Assembly: GCF_033439725.1 (NCBI RefSeq)
Contig: NW_026944384.1
Span: 4,154,001 to 4,218,000, forward strand
DNA: 64,000 bases
Direction of reading: 5' to 3'
Source of the DNA: Neurospora tetraspora
Taxonomy: Eukaryota; Ascomycota; Sordariomycetes; Sordariales; Sordariaceae
Part shown: piece by piece, positions 10,131 to 19,732 of the stretch
Position numbering within the stretch: position 1 is the stretch's first letter
Layout of the letters: each line of letters begins with the position of its first letter
Translations under genes and position numbers: made by a program
Notes under the pieces: generated by a model
Seen by the model: only the letters and a program-made list of their open reading frames with translations
What the model was told of the DNA's origin: nothing
Database searches by the model: none

Positions 10131-11197
10131 GGTTTAGTAGGATTTGCTGGTAATATGTTTATGAGACGCCGGGATGCCGAGTGTCTGACTGGGTATTGTC
10201 GTTCTTTTTGTGGTTTATGATGTTGGGCTAAAGAGAATTAGGGCCCTTTCCTATGGTAGAGGTGTGTGTGTGGTGAGGCTGAATATGTCTGAGAGGATGT
10301 AACCAAAAGAGGGCGCTGTCTATCTCCATATACTACCTAATAGCAGCTCAGCCCCGAAGAAGGGAGGTTAGTGTGTTAGTGGAATTGGTGTGCAGCTCCA
10401 TACAGAACTCCGCAAACACTATCTGATTGTTATCGCACGAACCCTTGCGCAAGGAAAAAACGCAGCATTAAAATGTTAGTACTAACCTCCTTGCTCCCAT
10501 TCTGTTAGCGTAGTACCTGTCGCTTCATTTGCACCTCCATTTGCACCTTTTTCCCCATCTCTATTTGCGACACCTCTTTTGAAACCGGTTCTATTTACCT
10601 CTGCGCCTCGAATTAGCTTGCTACCTTCCTTTGCATCTTCATAAGAGCAAAGGTGTTTCGTCATATGAGTTTCCACATAGGAGTTTCGGCTTAGGTATAG
10701 CTACGGATTACAAGAACCCAGGATCCGGCTTTTCATCGCCTTGGGGAGGATCGAAGCCGCTTGCTTCCTCCCCGAACACTAGTCAGCCCTATAGTACAAC
10801 ATGCTGGTGGCATATTTGCTGGCGTGGGACATCCTTTAACTTATCCTTGGATTATAAGTTGGTACGTACAATTTCCTTTTAACACGGGCTAGTATTATCA
10901 TGAATGCCGACCTGGTCTCCGCTCGTCATCTAATTCGGCATAACCATTCCACTTAGTCATGAGTGAGAGACTGGGTATAGTTTGACGACGTCGTATTGAT
11001 TATATGAGAAACACTAAAGGAGAGACGAGAGGCCCATAAGGTTAATTGCATGAGAGAAAGGAAGAAAAAAACGAGTGAATGAATGCAACTTGCGTTCTCA
11101 ACTTCCAGCTCTCTGTCAAAGCCGACGACACCAAGCCAAACAACATCGCTACCGCTCGTCCACGTACGCCCTCCAGAATATGTACCATCACACCCAC
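10131..11197. other. Intergenic, 1.1 kb, no gene recognised
   Basis: It lies upstream of the 2EXR gene and downstream of the small secreted protein gene. A 64-codon minus-strand frame at 10482-10676 (Gly/Asn/Lys-rich) is the only noticeable open stretch and resembles nothing I know. Confidence 0.4.
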
Positions 11198-11945
11198 TCA
11201 GATGTAGTAATAGATGCTGCGGCATTTGTGGGAGTTGTAAGTGACGCCGTAATGCTTGTCGTCCTTGTATCCGGAGAACGTGCTATAGCCGTTGACTCCA
11301 GTTCTGTAGTAAAGGATTAAAGTCAGCCAGTGCCCATATCAGCAACTCGCATTTTGCTGGGACCGGATTCAAGTCTTTTCTACCTGCGAGGCTTGCAGGA
11401 GAAGAAAATACAAGGTACAAGCACAAAACTCACCCAACATAGGTATAATCGGGCCAAGTCTGAGCTTCTTTTCCAATGGCCCAGGAGAAAGTGACGCCAC
11501 TGGAGAAGGTGCACGACTGCGTGCTGCCCTCCCAGACGTGATAAGCGCCGCTAGAGCCGCTGGTGCTCTTGACACACACGTTGGAGGAGGAGTGGCTGTA
11601 AGACAGGTTGTTGCAGTTGCCGTCGTTGGCACAGTACTTTTGGACCATCAAAGTCAGCCTTACTCTTCTCTATGTACCATTGGCTTCATCTCTGAAAGAA
11701 GATGCGAGTAGAGAACGTCGCTGGATCAGAAAAATAAGAAAGAAACGGCATACAACGACGGCAGAGATGTAATTGGTGGCGCCGTTGGTAGGTTCGCAGT
11801 TCATGAGGTGAATTCCCTCGCCACGCTTGAGAAGAACGGACGCGCCGTCGGCATCGGTGAGCTCAGCGGCGGGAGCGGGAGCGGGAGCGGCGAAGACGGC
11901 TCCAGAAAGGAGGGAGACGACGGCGAGGAGCTTGGGAGCAAACAT
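11198..11945 (-). CDS. Small secreted cysteine-containing protein
   Basis: Three exons on the minus strand: 11945-11754, 11636-11434 and 11303-11198. Introns are 11637-11753 (GTATGC, branch CTGAC, acceptor AAAAG) and 11304-11433 (GTGAGT...CTACAG). The frame is continuous and gives 166 residues. The signal peptide is MFAPKLLAVVSLLSGAVFA, followed by an Ala/Pro spacer. A Lys-Arg pair just before GEGIHLMNC is a likely Kex2 propeptide site. The mature part has six cysteines (MNCEP, YCANDGNC, VCV, SCT, KCR), enough for three disulfides, and the segments VWEG and GYSTFSGYKDDKHYG. I recall related small secreted proteins in Sordariomycetes, with no established activity. It may be an effector-like or cell-surface protein; that is inference. 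Confidence 0.75.
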
Positions 11946-12686
11946 CTTGGTGGATTTGAGGGATGGTTAGACTGGACGTTGCAGCCAAGGAAGGGTAGAA
12001 TGTCTTGATCTGAGGGTAATGATGAGTTGGACCTTGTAAAAGTGGACAATACCCTCATTTATACTTCTCCTGCTCTCATGTAGTGATGCACGATGCCTCG
12101 TCAGCTGCTCGTCGTCGACATTCACGATAGACCTGAGAGGCCTTCGCCAAGGCTCACTTGAAGATCCTCTTTAGTGCAATCAGTAATACCCCCATGCAAT
12201 GCTACCGTTCTCAGCTTGTTGTCTACATCATCTTGTCAGCCCTTGAGGAGTGTCATGATCGTTATTTCAACCTCGGTGATAGGAATGTCCGTAGGTGCAA
12301 TGAGCAGAACCGATATTGCTCTACACGAACTTGATATTGCTGTGGACGTTCCAAATTCTGAAGAGATCAAGTTTGAGCAGAGATTGTATATCGTCCCAGG
12401 ACTTGATTTGTGTTGCAAGTAATTTCTTCCAGCAGCTCTTGACCTGATATCTCTGCCACTGGGCAAGACACCCACAGTGACGATCACAGCACAGCAGCCT
12501 GAAACGTCTTTGAACTGAATGCTAGAGCTTTTGGCTAATGAGTCTTATGTCAACAGAGAACACTCATCAATGCTGAACGCGAATGGTACGTTACCGCAGT
12601 CACACCTGATCTAGATTTCGGGGCCACGCAAGGCGTCAAGTTGAAAGTTCATACAGATCGCAAAGTAAATGTAGAGCTGGTACTTA
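11946..12686. other. Intergenic region between secreted-protein gene and Harbinger element
   Basis: It contains the presumed promoter of the minus-strand gene. Open frames at 12174-12422 (+) and 12236-12487 (-) overlap one another and show no family features. The region ends at the TTA target site (12684-12686). Confidence 0.4.
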
Positions 12687-12721
12687 GGCCCTGATCGGCT
12701 CAAACTTTTCATTGAAAAGTT
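12687..12721 (+). repeat. Left terminal inverted repeat of Harbinger element
   Basis: 35 bp, an exact inverse copy of 16499-16533. The target duplication TTA lies immediately outside, at 12684-12686. Confidence 0.95.
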
Positions 12722-13429
12722 AGGAATATTTAGCTACCTCCTCTCGTCTGCAGCCAAGTAAAAGGGGTGGATCAATACGACCGTACCGCTTTAGTACTAC
12801 ATTAGCTTAGTAATGGCTGGTCTTAACCATTTTTAGTATAGTTAGCCAAGGTCTCCACACCGCCTTATTAAAAACACTTGAAAAATAAGGTTAAACCCCG
12901 TACGAAATTAGTACCTAGATCTATTCAGACTTACACAAAAAATACTAACCAAAATACGTCCCAATCCGAAAAGATGAACGCCTAAAACGAATATCTAATC
13001 CCTCTAAGCAGCTAGAATATATTACTATTATCCTATTTATCAAATAATAAAAGCGAAGAGTAATAAAATAATTTTAATAACCCCCTTTTATAACTATTCG
13101 ATAATATTCTTAAACCGCCCAATAATAACGATATCCTACCCGCCTTTCTAACCTTCGACTTCGACGATAATCAATTCATTTACCTGGCAAACTACAATTA
13201 AATCAATAATAGCCAACTTAACTAAACATATCAGATCAATAATAGCCAACTAATTAAAACTTATAACGATATTATAACGGCCTCTCCAAGTAATGCCCAA
13301 CCGCCCTAAAATATTATATAAAATAGGGAGTCGTTATAAACTATACCCTCTCCTACTTTAAAGAGGAAGCGAATACCCCCTAAGCCTAAGATGCCGAAAG
13401 TACTAAAACTACCTAAGCTAATTAAATTA

Positions 13430-14390
13430 AAGAAGAGAATTAACTAGACTAATACTATAATTAATATAATAATAATCTAGTTCTTCGAATATAAGAACGA
13501 TAAATTCTTTAATTTAATATAGCTGAAAAATTTGACTAAAGTATAGGAGTAAGTAAAGGGATATTACATAAAGAAATAGATTAAATATATATAGATTCAA
13601 AAAATTATTAAAACGAAACTCAATATTAAGCAATACTAATATCATTATTAAAAAAAGCTCTCTCTATTTCTAGCGCCTAACTTAACCCTACTACTAAATT
13701 GCTTAAAATATTTATATAGAATTAGAAAGCCTTTTAGAAGCGGAAGAATATTAAAAATTATATTATTAATTAGTTTATAAAGACCCTGCTCGGTAATATC
13801 GAAATATATTCCCAAATATTCTTCAAAACGAAAGCGGCGGGTAGGGGTATTGTAAAAGCGGGAGAATCGTAGGTAAATAAATTATTTAAAAATAATAATA
13901 TTAATTTTAATAATAATAATAATAATGGGGAGGAGGTAATTTTATTTAATAATAGGGAGGAGAATAGGGACGAAGATAAGAGCGTTAATAAAATTGAAAA
14001 AGTTACTCGGCCGCCCGCGAAGAAATTTACTAAAGTATAATAATATAAGAAGGATATTAATCCTACCTAAATTCTATTATTAAAAGGCGAAATTCCCTTT
14101 ATTAACGTAGGTATTAATAAAATTGGTCGTAAAAAGAAGGGTAGTAATATCGAATTATTTAGTACGTTAATAGAAAAGGCAATTACGTCATTATAAGTTC
14201 CTAAATTAGTTAAATTTAACGAATTTATTTTCGCTATCGAAAATCTATAATATAAATTCTTTAAATTAGAGGAGGAGGAAATAATGAACTATATTAATTA
14301 TGTTGAAAACTATCTCCTCTTTATTAGTATATAATTAAAATTAAATAAGAAAATAAAGGAGGGGTATATTAACTGCTAGAAAAATTAAAT
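13430..14390 (+). pseudogene. RIPed remnant of a possible Myb/SANT-like transposon protein
   Basis: Plus-strand frames here can be read for long stretches if the frequent TAG/TAA codons are taken as mutated Trp/Gln/Arg codons. Regularly spaced candidate Trp positions lie near 13445-13610, and basic and acidic tracts follow to about 14350. PIF/Harbinger elements usually carry a Myb/SANT-like DNA-binding protein beside the transposase, so this position fits. The assignment rests on context and pattern, not on a clear motif. Confidence 0.4.
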
Positions 14391-14394
14391 AAAA

Positions 14395-14430
14395 TAGAGT
14401 AGAGTAGAGTAGAGTAGAGTAGAGTAGAGG
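14395..14430 (+). repeat. AGAGT pentamer microsatellite
   Basis: About six copies of AGAGT. An inverted counterpart, ACTCT repeats, occurs at about 14860-14872, so the two tracts bracket a 0.45-kb segment in the middle of the Harbinger element. Confidence 0.85.
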
Positions 14431-14439
14431 GACGAGGTA

Positions 14440-14625
14440 GGGGGAAGGGTAATTAGTTTGATAATTTATTAAATTTGCACTAAATTGTGATAGCATTTGT
14501 GGGATGCATCTGTCGTTACAACTATATAAGACCACTTGAGCGACCGAATTGCCAGCTTCGGTTACTTGTACCCTTTTGCGGGGACATGGGCTGGTTAGTG
14601 TAGTGGTCTGCCACCACCGTGACAT
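14440..14625. other. Island of normal base composition inside the RIPed element
   Basis: About 160-185 bp with ordinary G+C content and intact CpA/TpG, unlike all surrounding transposon DNA. It sits between the converging remnants of the two transposon genes. A hairpin-forming GTGGTCTGCCACCAC and a tRNA-A-box-like TGGTTAGTGTAGTGGT are visible, but no B box follows. It may be sequence unique to this copy and so spared by RIP, or a later insertion. Confidence 0.5.
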
Positions 14626-14715
14626 AAATTACTAGATTTATACCAAATTACTAGATTTACACCAAACTACTAGATTTACACCAAACTACTAGATTTACAC
14701 CAAATTATTAAATTT
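14626..14715 (+). repeat. 19-bp tandem repeat, about 4.7 copies
   Basis: Units of the form AAACTACTAGATTTACACC start at 14626, 14645, 14664 and 14683, with a decayed fifth. Differences between units are mostly C/T. Confidence 0.9.
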
Positions 14716-15129
14716 ATTAGGCTTTAATTCGAGAACTCTAATTTTATAAAACAATCTAATATTTCTAATAATCTAGCAAATAATTATATAAACACGATAA
14801 TCTACAATCTCCCCTCCTCTCCCCTCCCCTCCTCTCCCTTCCCCTCCCCCAATTCAATACTCTACTCTACTCTATATATACCAGATTATTTAGCATCTCT
14901 CTTCTTTTTTAAATATAATTACTAACTCTTTTATATTAACATCGACGACTGCCATCTAACGTAATTAAAATAAATACCTCTCATTACCTTTCGCGCCCTC
15001 ACTTTTGCTTACTTCATCCACTTCTTTTCTTTTATATTCAATTAACGGAATTATATTATATACTTTAATATAAAATTATATAATACAATTACTATGTATA
15101 TAATTCGTCTCTAATTATTAAAATTATAT

Positions 15130-15605
15130 TCGAAAGGCGCTACCCTTACAATTTTCCATTACTTTTTTTAAATAATTAAAAATATATTCTACGATAATTC
15201 GAATACGAAAGTAACGTAAATTATGTAGCTCCTTAGAGTCTTTTAATAATACGTTTATATTCTTCTAATTTTGAAAATAATATTTAATATTTATAAAAAG
15301 AATTATAATACTTTACTTTACGCTAAACTTAGCGTTTATCATGTAATATTAATTACGAAGGGTATGAAACGAATGCGAAAACGCTTAATTATAAAATAAA
15401 ATATTATTAATCCACTCTTCTACGCCCACTAATATGTATGTAAAAGAATAATCGAATTTAATAACTGTAAATATATTTTAAATTATTTATCCCTTTTGAT
15501 TGTACTAATGAATTTAATCCTCCTTCTTAATACACGCAATAATATAAGTACTATCGATAGTACCGATATAACTATTAGAAGTATTTAAACTAGGATTTGA
15601 CTCGA
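15130..15605 (-). pseudogene. PIF/Harbinger DDE transposase relic (RIPed)
   Basis: One minus-strand frame stays collinear for about 155 codons and is interrupted only by TAA/TAG. It shows GTIDSTYI (first catalytic Asp region), FDYSFTYILVG, YYMINAKF where the family has YYLxDAGF (second Asp changed to Asn, as a G-to-A RIP change would do), and KELHNLRYFRIRIIVEYIF matching KELFNLRHxxxRNVVERIF (third acidic residue). This order is that of the DDE_Tnp_4 transposases of PIF/Harbinger elements. It is non-functional. The ends of the former gene are not defined; coding traces may extend to about 15000 and 15640. Confidence 0.85.
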
Positions 15606-16498
15606 TTATAAGATCTAAATAATTATTTACTAATAATATAATATATATAAAATACAAATATTTATAAGCAAATAATAAATTAGTTATAGTTTTTAATATA
15701 AAGCTCTAATTAATTTAAAAATAGTATAAAATAGTTCGCTAATTTTAATAATAGGCTAAAATATATAGAAAGACTATTAACTTTTAATATACTATTTAAT
15801 ATTGATTACTTTCCAAACTAATATTCTCTTAAAATTATTTTAATAGGGTATTAAAAGTAAGTCTATTTATACGAAAGAATTATTTAAATTATATTATTAA
15901 ATTATAATAATTATTATTGTTAATTTTCCAGTATAATTTAGGCTATAATATATAAATTCAAGATCCTTCCTCTCTTTATTATAAAAGATAATATTAATGG
16001 CGGTTACTATTATAAAGGCGAAAGCAGTTCAGTTACGACTTCCTAGATATATAACGACCGATATCGACGAATACGAATATATAGCGGTTATAATATACTA
16101 GAATTTTAATAACTAAGAGTATAAGGCTCGAGTGCGGCTCAACTGATATAACGTTTACCGATAGGGTAGGCCTACTTATATTATATATTTTGGTAAGGAA
16201 ATTTACGAAAACTTACGGAAACTTACGAAAATTTACAATTTTTCTACTAGAAATAGGGTACCCCCTACTTCTAAGATTCCGTCAATTTTAATAAGAAAAC
16301 CGGTCAAAAATACTAAGAATCTGTCGATTTCAGTACAAATTAGGAAGGTGTGACAGCCTACATTAGTCGGTACCTCCTCTAAATACCCTGGTTCAAGTTT
16401 GAGTAGTTTTTTCGAGTTTTCTCGAGTTTTTTAGTGACCAGACTAGTTAGTCCAGAAAAAAAATCGAGCTTGGCACCAAAACCCCCTGTAACCCTCAC

Positions 16499-16533
16499 AA
16501 CTTTTCAATGAAAAGTTTGAGCCGATCAGGGCC
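16499..16533 (-). repeat. Right terminal inverted repeat of Harbinger element
   Basis: 35 bp, an exact inverse copy of the left end, followed by TTA at 16534-16536. Confidence 0.95.
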
Positions 16534-16624
16534 TTAGTCATCTCCAAGACGATATCACTCCATATAGGGACATAATATTGCAACATCGCGCATCTTTGCG
16601 TCTCTCGGCGCTTATGCGGAAAGC

Positions 16625-17037
16625 TCAAAGGGGGAGGGAACAGTGCTGATCTCCGCATAGCTTCATCCTCGGCAACCTTCTCGCCGCACTTCTTTTTGCA
16701 TCAACAACTGTGTCAATATACAGCTCGAATGCTCCCAGGTTGCCGCCGGTGATATCCAATCCCTCGCCAAGTGTGAAGGAAGACAGAAAGGGGGAAGGTA
16801 CCATGCTTGGCGCTACACATCAACAAACTTCCAGATACAGTTAGTGTAGCCGTTATGTGGGTGGAGCCCCTCACCTGAGCTCGCGTTCCCCGCCATTGCC
16901 TGCCGCTTGCGCCCGCTGCCCGCCAACGCGATGCGCCTTTCGTCATTGCATGACATCGCGTCGGGAAACACCTTTTCCAACAACCAATTCACGGAGAAGG
17001 AGTCTTTGTATTGCTTGGACTTCTTTGACTTCCTCAT
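16625..17037 (-). CDS. Candidate small protein of unknown function
   Basis: Two exons on the minus strand, 17037-16875 and 16812-16625, with intron 16813-16874 (GTGAGG, branch ACTAAC, acceptor TGTAG). The join keeps frame and gives 116 residues beginning MRKSKKSKQYKDSF and later EGLDITGGNLGAFELYIDTVV. Codon third positions look coding-like in both exons. No known domain is recognised. It is divergent from the Cdc16 gene (ATGs 261 bp apart) and ends 92 bp from the Harbinger right end. It could still be a chance open frame. Confidence 0.4.
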
Positions 17038-17298
17038 TGTACATTTCTATCCCAACCTAATATCGCATCCCTGACGACAATTGGATTTGGCGCATCTACC
17101 TACCTCCCTTAACTTTGGCCCAAGCAATACACCTTACCGAGCCCTCGCTGATTTTGGCATTTCGTCGCAACTTGTCGCATTCTTCCTGTCGCCATCCATC
17201 GCATCGCACGACATAAACGCATAAACAGTGGATTTGACTCGACTACCCGACGCCCATCACGAATCCATGCCGGCCGATGAAGAGGCCGGGATCTCAGC

Positions 17299-19343
17299 AT
17301 GGCTTCTTCACAACCAAATATGGAAAGGTTCCTGCGCGAATGGCGCCAGGATGCCCTCAACAAGGCCCAGTATGAGTCGGCCATATTCATAGGAGACAAG
17401 CTTCTAGCCATGACAAGTAAGCAATTGTATGAATCTCCATTCCGGTACTGGCCCTGATCTCTAACTGTTGGTTTGCTCCAGATGACGATAACGATGCCTT
17501 CTATTTAGCCCAAGTCCACTTTGCAGCCGGAAACTATACTCGAGCACAAGCACTGCTTGTCAAACAAGACCTCCTCACCTCGAATCCATCCTGCCGATAC
17601 CTCGCAGCACACTGCCTAATAAAACAAAACAACTTTGTCGAAGCCCTCGCGATACTAGGTGAACACACCCCGACACACCTATTTGCGACCAGTGCGAAAC
17701 GGAAGACTACCCGAGGCTTGCGCGCTGCCACAGCGAGAGCCAACTCAAAAACACCATCGCGTCACCACGACCAAGGCGATGATATACCAGAGGAAGACAT
17801 CTCAAACAGGCGCTACGAAGCCTCCATGTGCTATCTCCGAGGGCTCTGCTACGCCAAGCAGAATGCCTTTGACCGAGCCAAGGAAGCCTACAAGGACGCT
17901 TTGCGTATCGATGTCCAGTGTTTCGAGGCCTTCAGCCAACTGGTCAAAAACTCACTCATGTCGCCCGATGAAGAGGACGAGTTTATGCAGTCGCTCGCCT
18001 TCAACTCGATTCGTGCTCCGGGCGATGACCCAGACATGGAGGACGAACCAGCCGACTACGTGCAGATGCTGTACCAAACACAGCTCTCCAAATACCACAA
18101 CCCACAAGCTTTCAACACAGCCATCGAGTCGCTGTCAACACACTACGGTCTCGAGAACAATGCCGATATCCTGCTCGCCAAGGCCGACCTGCTCTATACG
18201 CAATGCCGCTTTAAGGACGCGCTTGCGATAACCGAGTCGATCCTGATGGACGACAAATACAATTTCGCCGTCTACCCCATCCATCTCGCCTGCTTGTACG
18301 AGCTGCGAAAAACGAACGTGCTCTTCTTGATCGCCCACGAGCTAGCCGACACCCACCCCGACGAACCCTGCACCTGGCTCGCCGTCGGCGTCTACTACTT
18401 CACCACAGGCAAGATAGCCGACGCGCGCCGCTACTTCAGCAAGGCAAGCATGATGGACGCCAACTTTGGTCCGGCCTGGATCGGCTTCGCGCACACCTTC
18501 GCCGCCGAGGGCGAGCACGACCAGGCCGTGACGGCCTACTCGACCGCCGCCCGCTTATTCACGGGCACGCACCTGCCGCAGGTCTTTTTGGGCATGCAGA
18601 ACCACGCCATGAACAACATGACCGCCGCCGAAGAGTTCCTCAAGACGGCCTACTCGCTGTGCAAGACGGACCCGCTGCTGCTCAACGAGATGGGCATCGT
18701 GCTCTACCACCAGGACCGCTTGAAGGAGGCCGTCAAGATGTTCAACCAGGCGCTCGTCATCGCCGAGGAGACCGACAGCGACCCGCACGCTTGGCTGGGC
18801 GCCCGCACGAACTTGGGACACGCGCTGAGGCGGCTGAGGAAATATGACGAGGCGCTGGAGGAGTTTGACCAGGTGCTTCGCGATGGCGGGAAAGACGCGC
18901 AGATATTTGGCGCCAAAGGATTGATTTACTTGGATCAAGGAAGGCCGGATGAGGCGGTGCGGGTGCTGCATGAGGCGTTGGCGATACACCCGCAGGATCC
19001 AATTGCTACGGAGTTGCTGAATAAAGCGCTCGAGGAGTCGGCGGAAGCAGGGGATATAGGGCTGCTAGGGACCGCGGATGCGGGTATTGGCGGGGAAGCG
19101 GGGGACGGGGCGATGACGGGGGACTTGGCTAGCTTTGAGCAGATGCTGGGGGAGAAGAAGTTTGCGGCGAGGATGAAATTGGCAAGGGGGAGAAGGACGG
19201 CTGCGGAGACGCCGGGACAGGGTGGTGTGAAGGATAAAGGGAAGGGTGTTGCTAGGAGTGGTGGGAGGAGGGGAGCGGCGGGGGGCACTAGGTTGTTTAG
19301 GGGAGATCAAGAAGAGGTGGATAACATGGAGTTGAGCGATTGA
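17299..19343 (+). CDS. cdc16: Anaphase-promoting complex subunit Cdc16/APC6
   Basis: Exon 1 is 17299-17416, intron 17417-17481 (GTAAGC...TCCAG), and exon 2 is 17482-19343, giving 659 residues. It is a TPR scaffold subunit of the APC/C, the ubiquitin ligase that drives mitotic exit, acting in the nucleus and on spindles. The N-terminus (FLREWRQDALNKAQYESAIFIGDKLLAMTND) and segments such as YEASMCYLRGLCY, WLAVGVYYFTTGKIADARRYFSKASMMD, FGPAWIGFAHTFAAEGEHD and LLNEMGIVLYHQDRLKEAV are the tandem TPR pattern of Cdc16/Cut9. An acidic/basic insert at about residues 105-125 and a Gly-rich C-terminal tail flank the repeats. Length matches the family. The start is the first ATG before the conserved N-terminus. 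Confidence 0.9.
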
Positions 19344-19732
19344 TCAGCATGGCGATGAGGATCAGATTGATTAGCACTGTTGTTGGATTATACGTACTTG
19401 GCACATCGGCACGGTAAATAGGCATAGCGATGGCGTCCAGGATAGGATATTGATCAAGGCTGGAACTTAGAAGTTGGAACGGGGGCCCAGGAGCACCATG
19501 GAGTTTTAGTTTAGAATCAGATGATCCATAACGGTACTGGATTATCACGGCCTGTCATTGGTATTTCAACGAGTTGTTTATAAGTCTTGAATTCAACTAT
19601 CATCATATCCAACACTGGTGTCGTATACATCACTATCGTCCCAAATCCATGATCATACATCAAACATTACATGATTATCGTAATCGTGATTTCGTAAACA
19701 TCCTCCCTGCTCAAGTCCCACCCATTGTGCCC
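19344..19732. other. Short intergenic region between convergent genes
   Basis: 389 bp between the Cdc16 stop and the acetoacetyl-CoA synthetase stop; it must contain both 3' UTRs. Nothing else is seen. Confidence 0.6.

Larger units (their letters stand above)
12687..16533. mobile_element. RIP-inactivated PIF/Harbinger DNA transposon
   Basis: Perfect 35-bp inverted termini at 12687-12721 and 16499-16533 begin GGCCCTGATCGGCTCAAAC and enclose a small palindrome. They are bordered by TTA at 12684-12686 and 16534-16536, the 3-bp TWA-type duplication made by PIF/Harbinger. The 3.8-kb interior is extremely A+T-rich. A minus-strand frame in it reads as a PIF/Harbinger DDE transposase broken only by TAA/TAG, and a plus-strand frame resembles the companion Trp-containing (Myb/SANT-like) protein. 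C-to-T changes of the RIP kind explain the stops. The termini remain intact and might be mobilised in trans if an active copy existed; that is inference. Confidence 0.85.

Noticed and set aside
14590-14625. tRNA-like gene or SINE head
   Set aside because: An A-box-like stretch is present but no B box or cloverleaf can be formed downstream.
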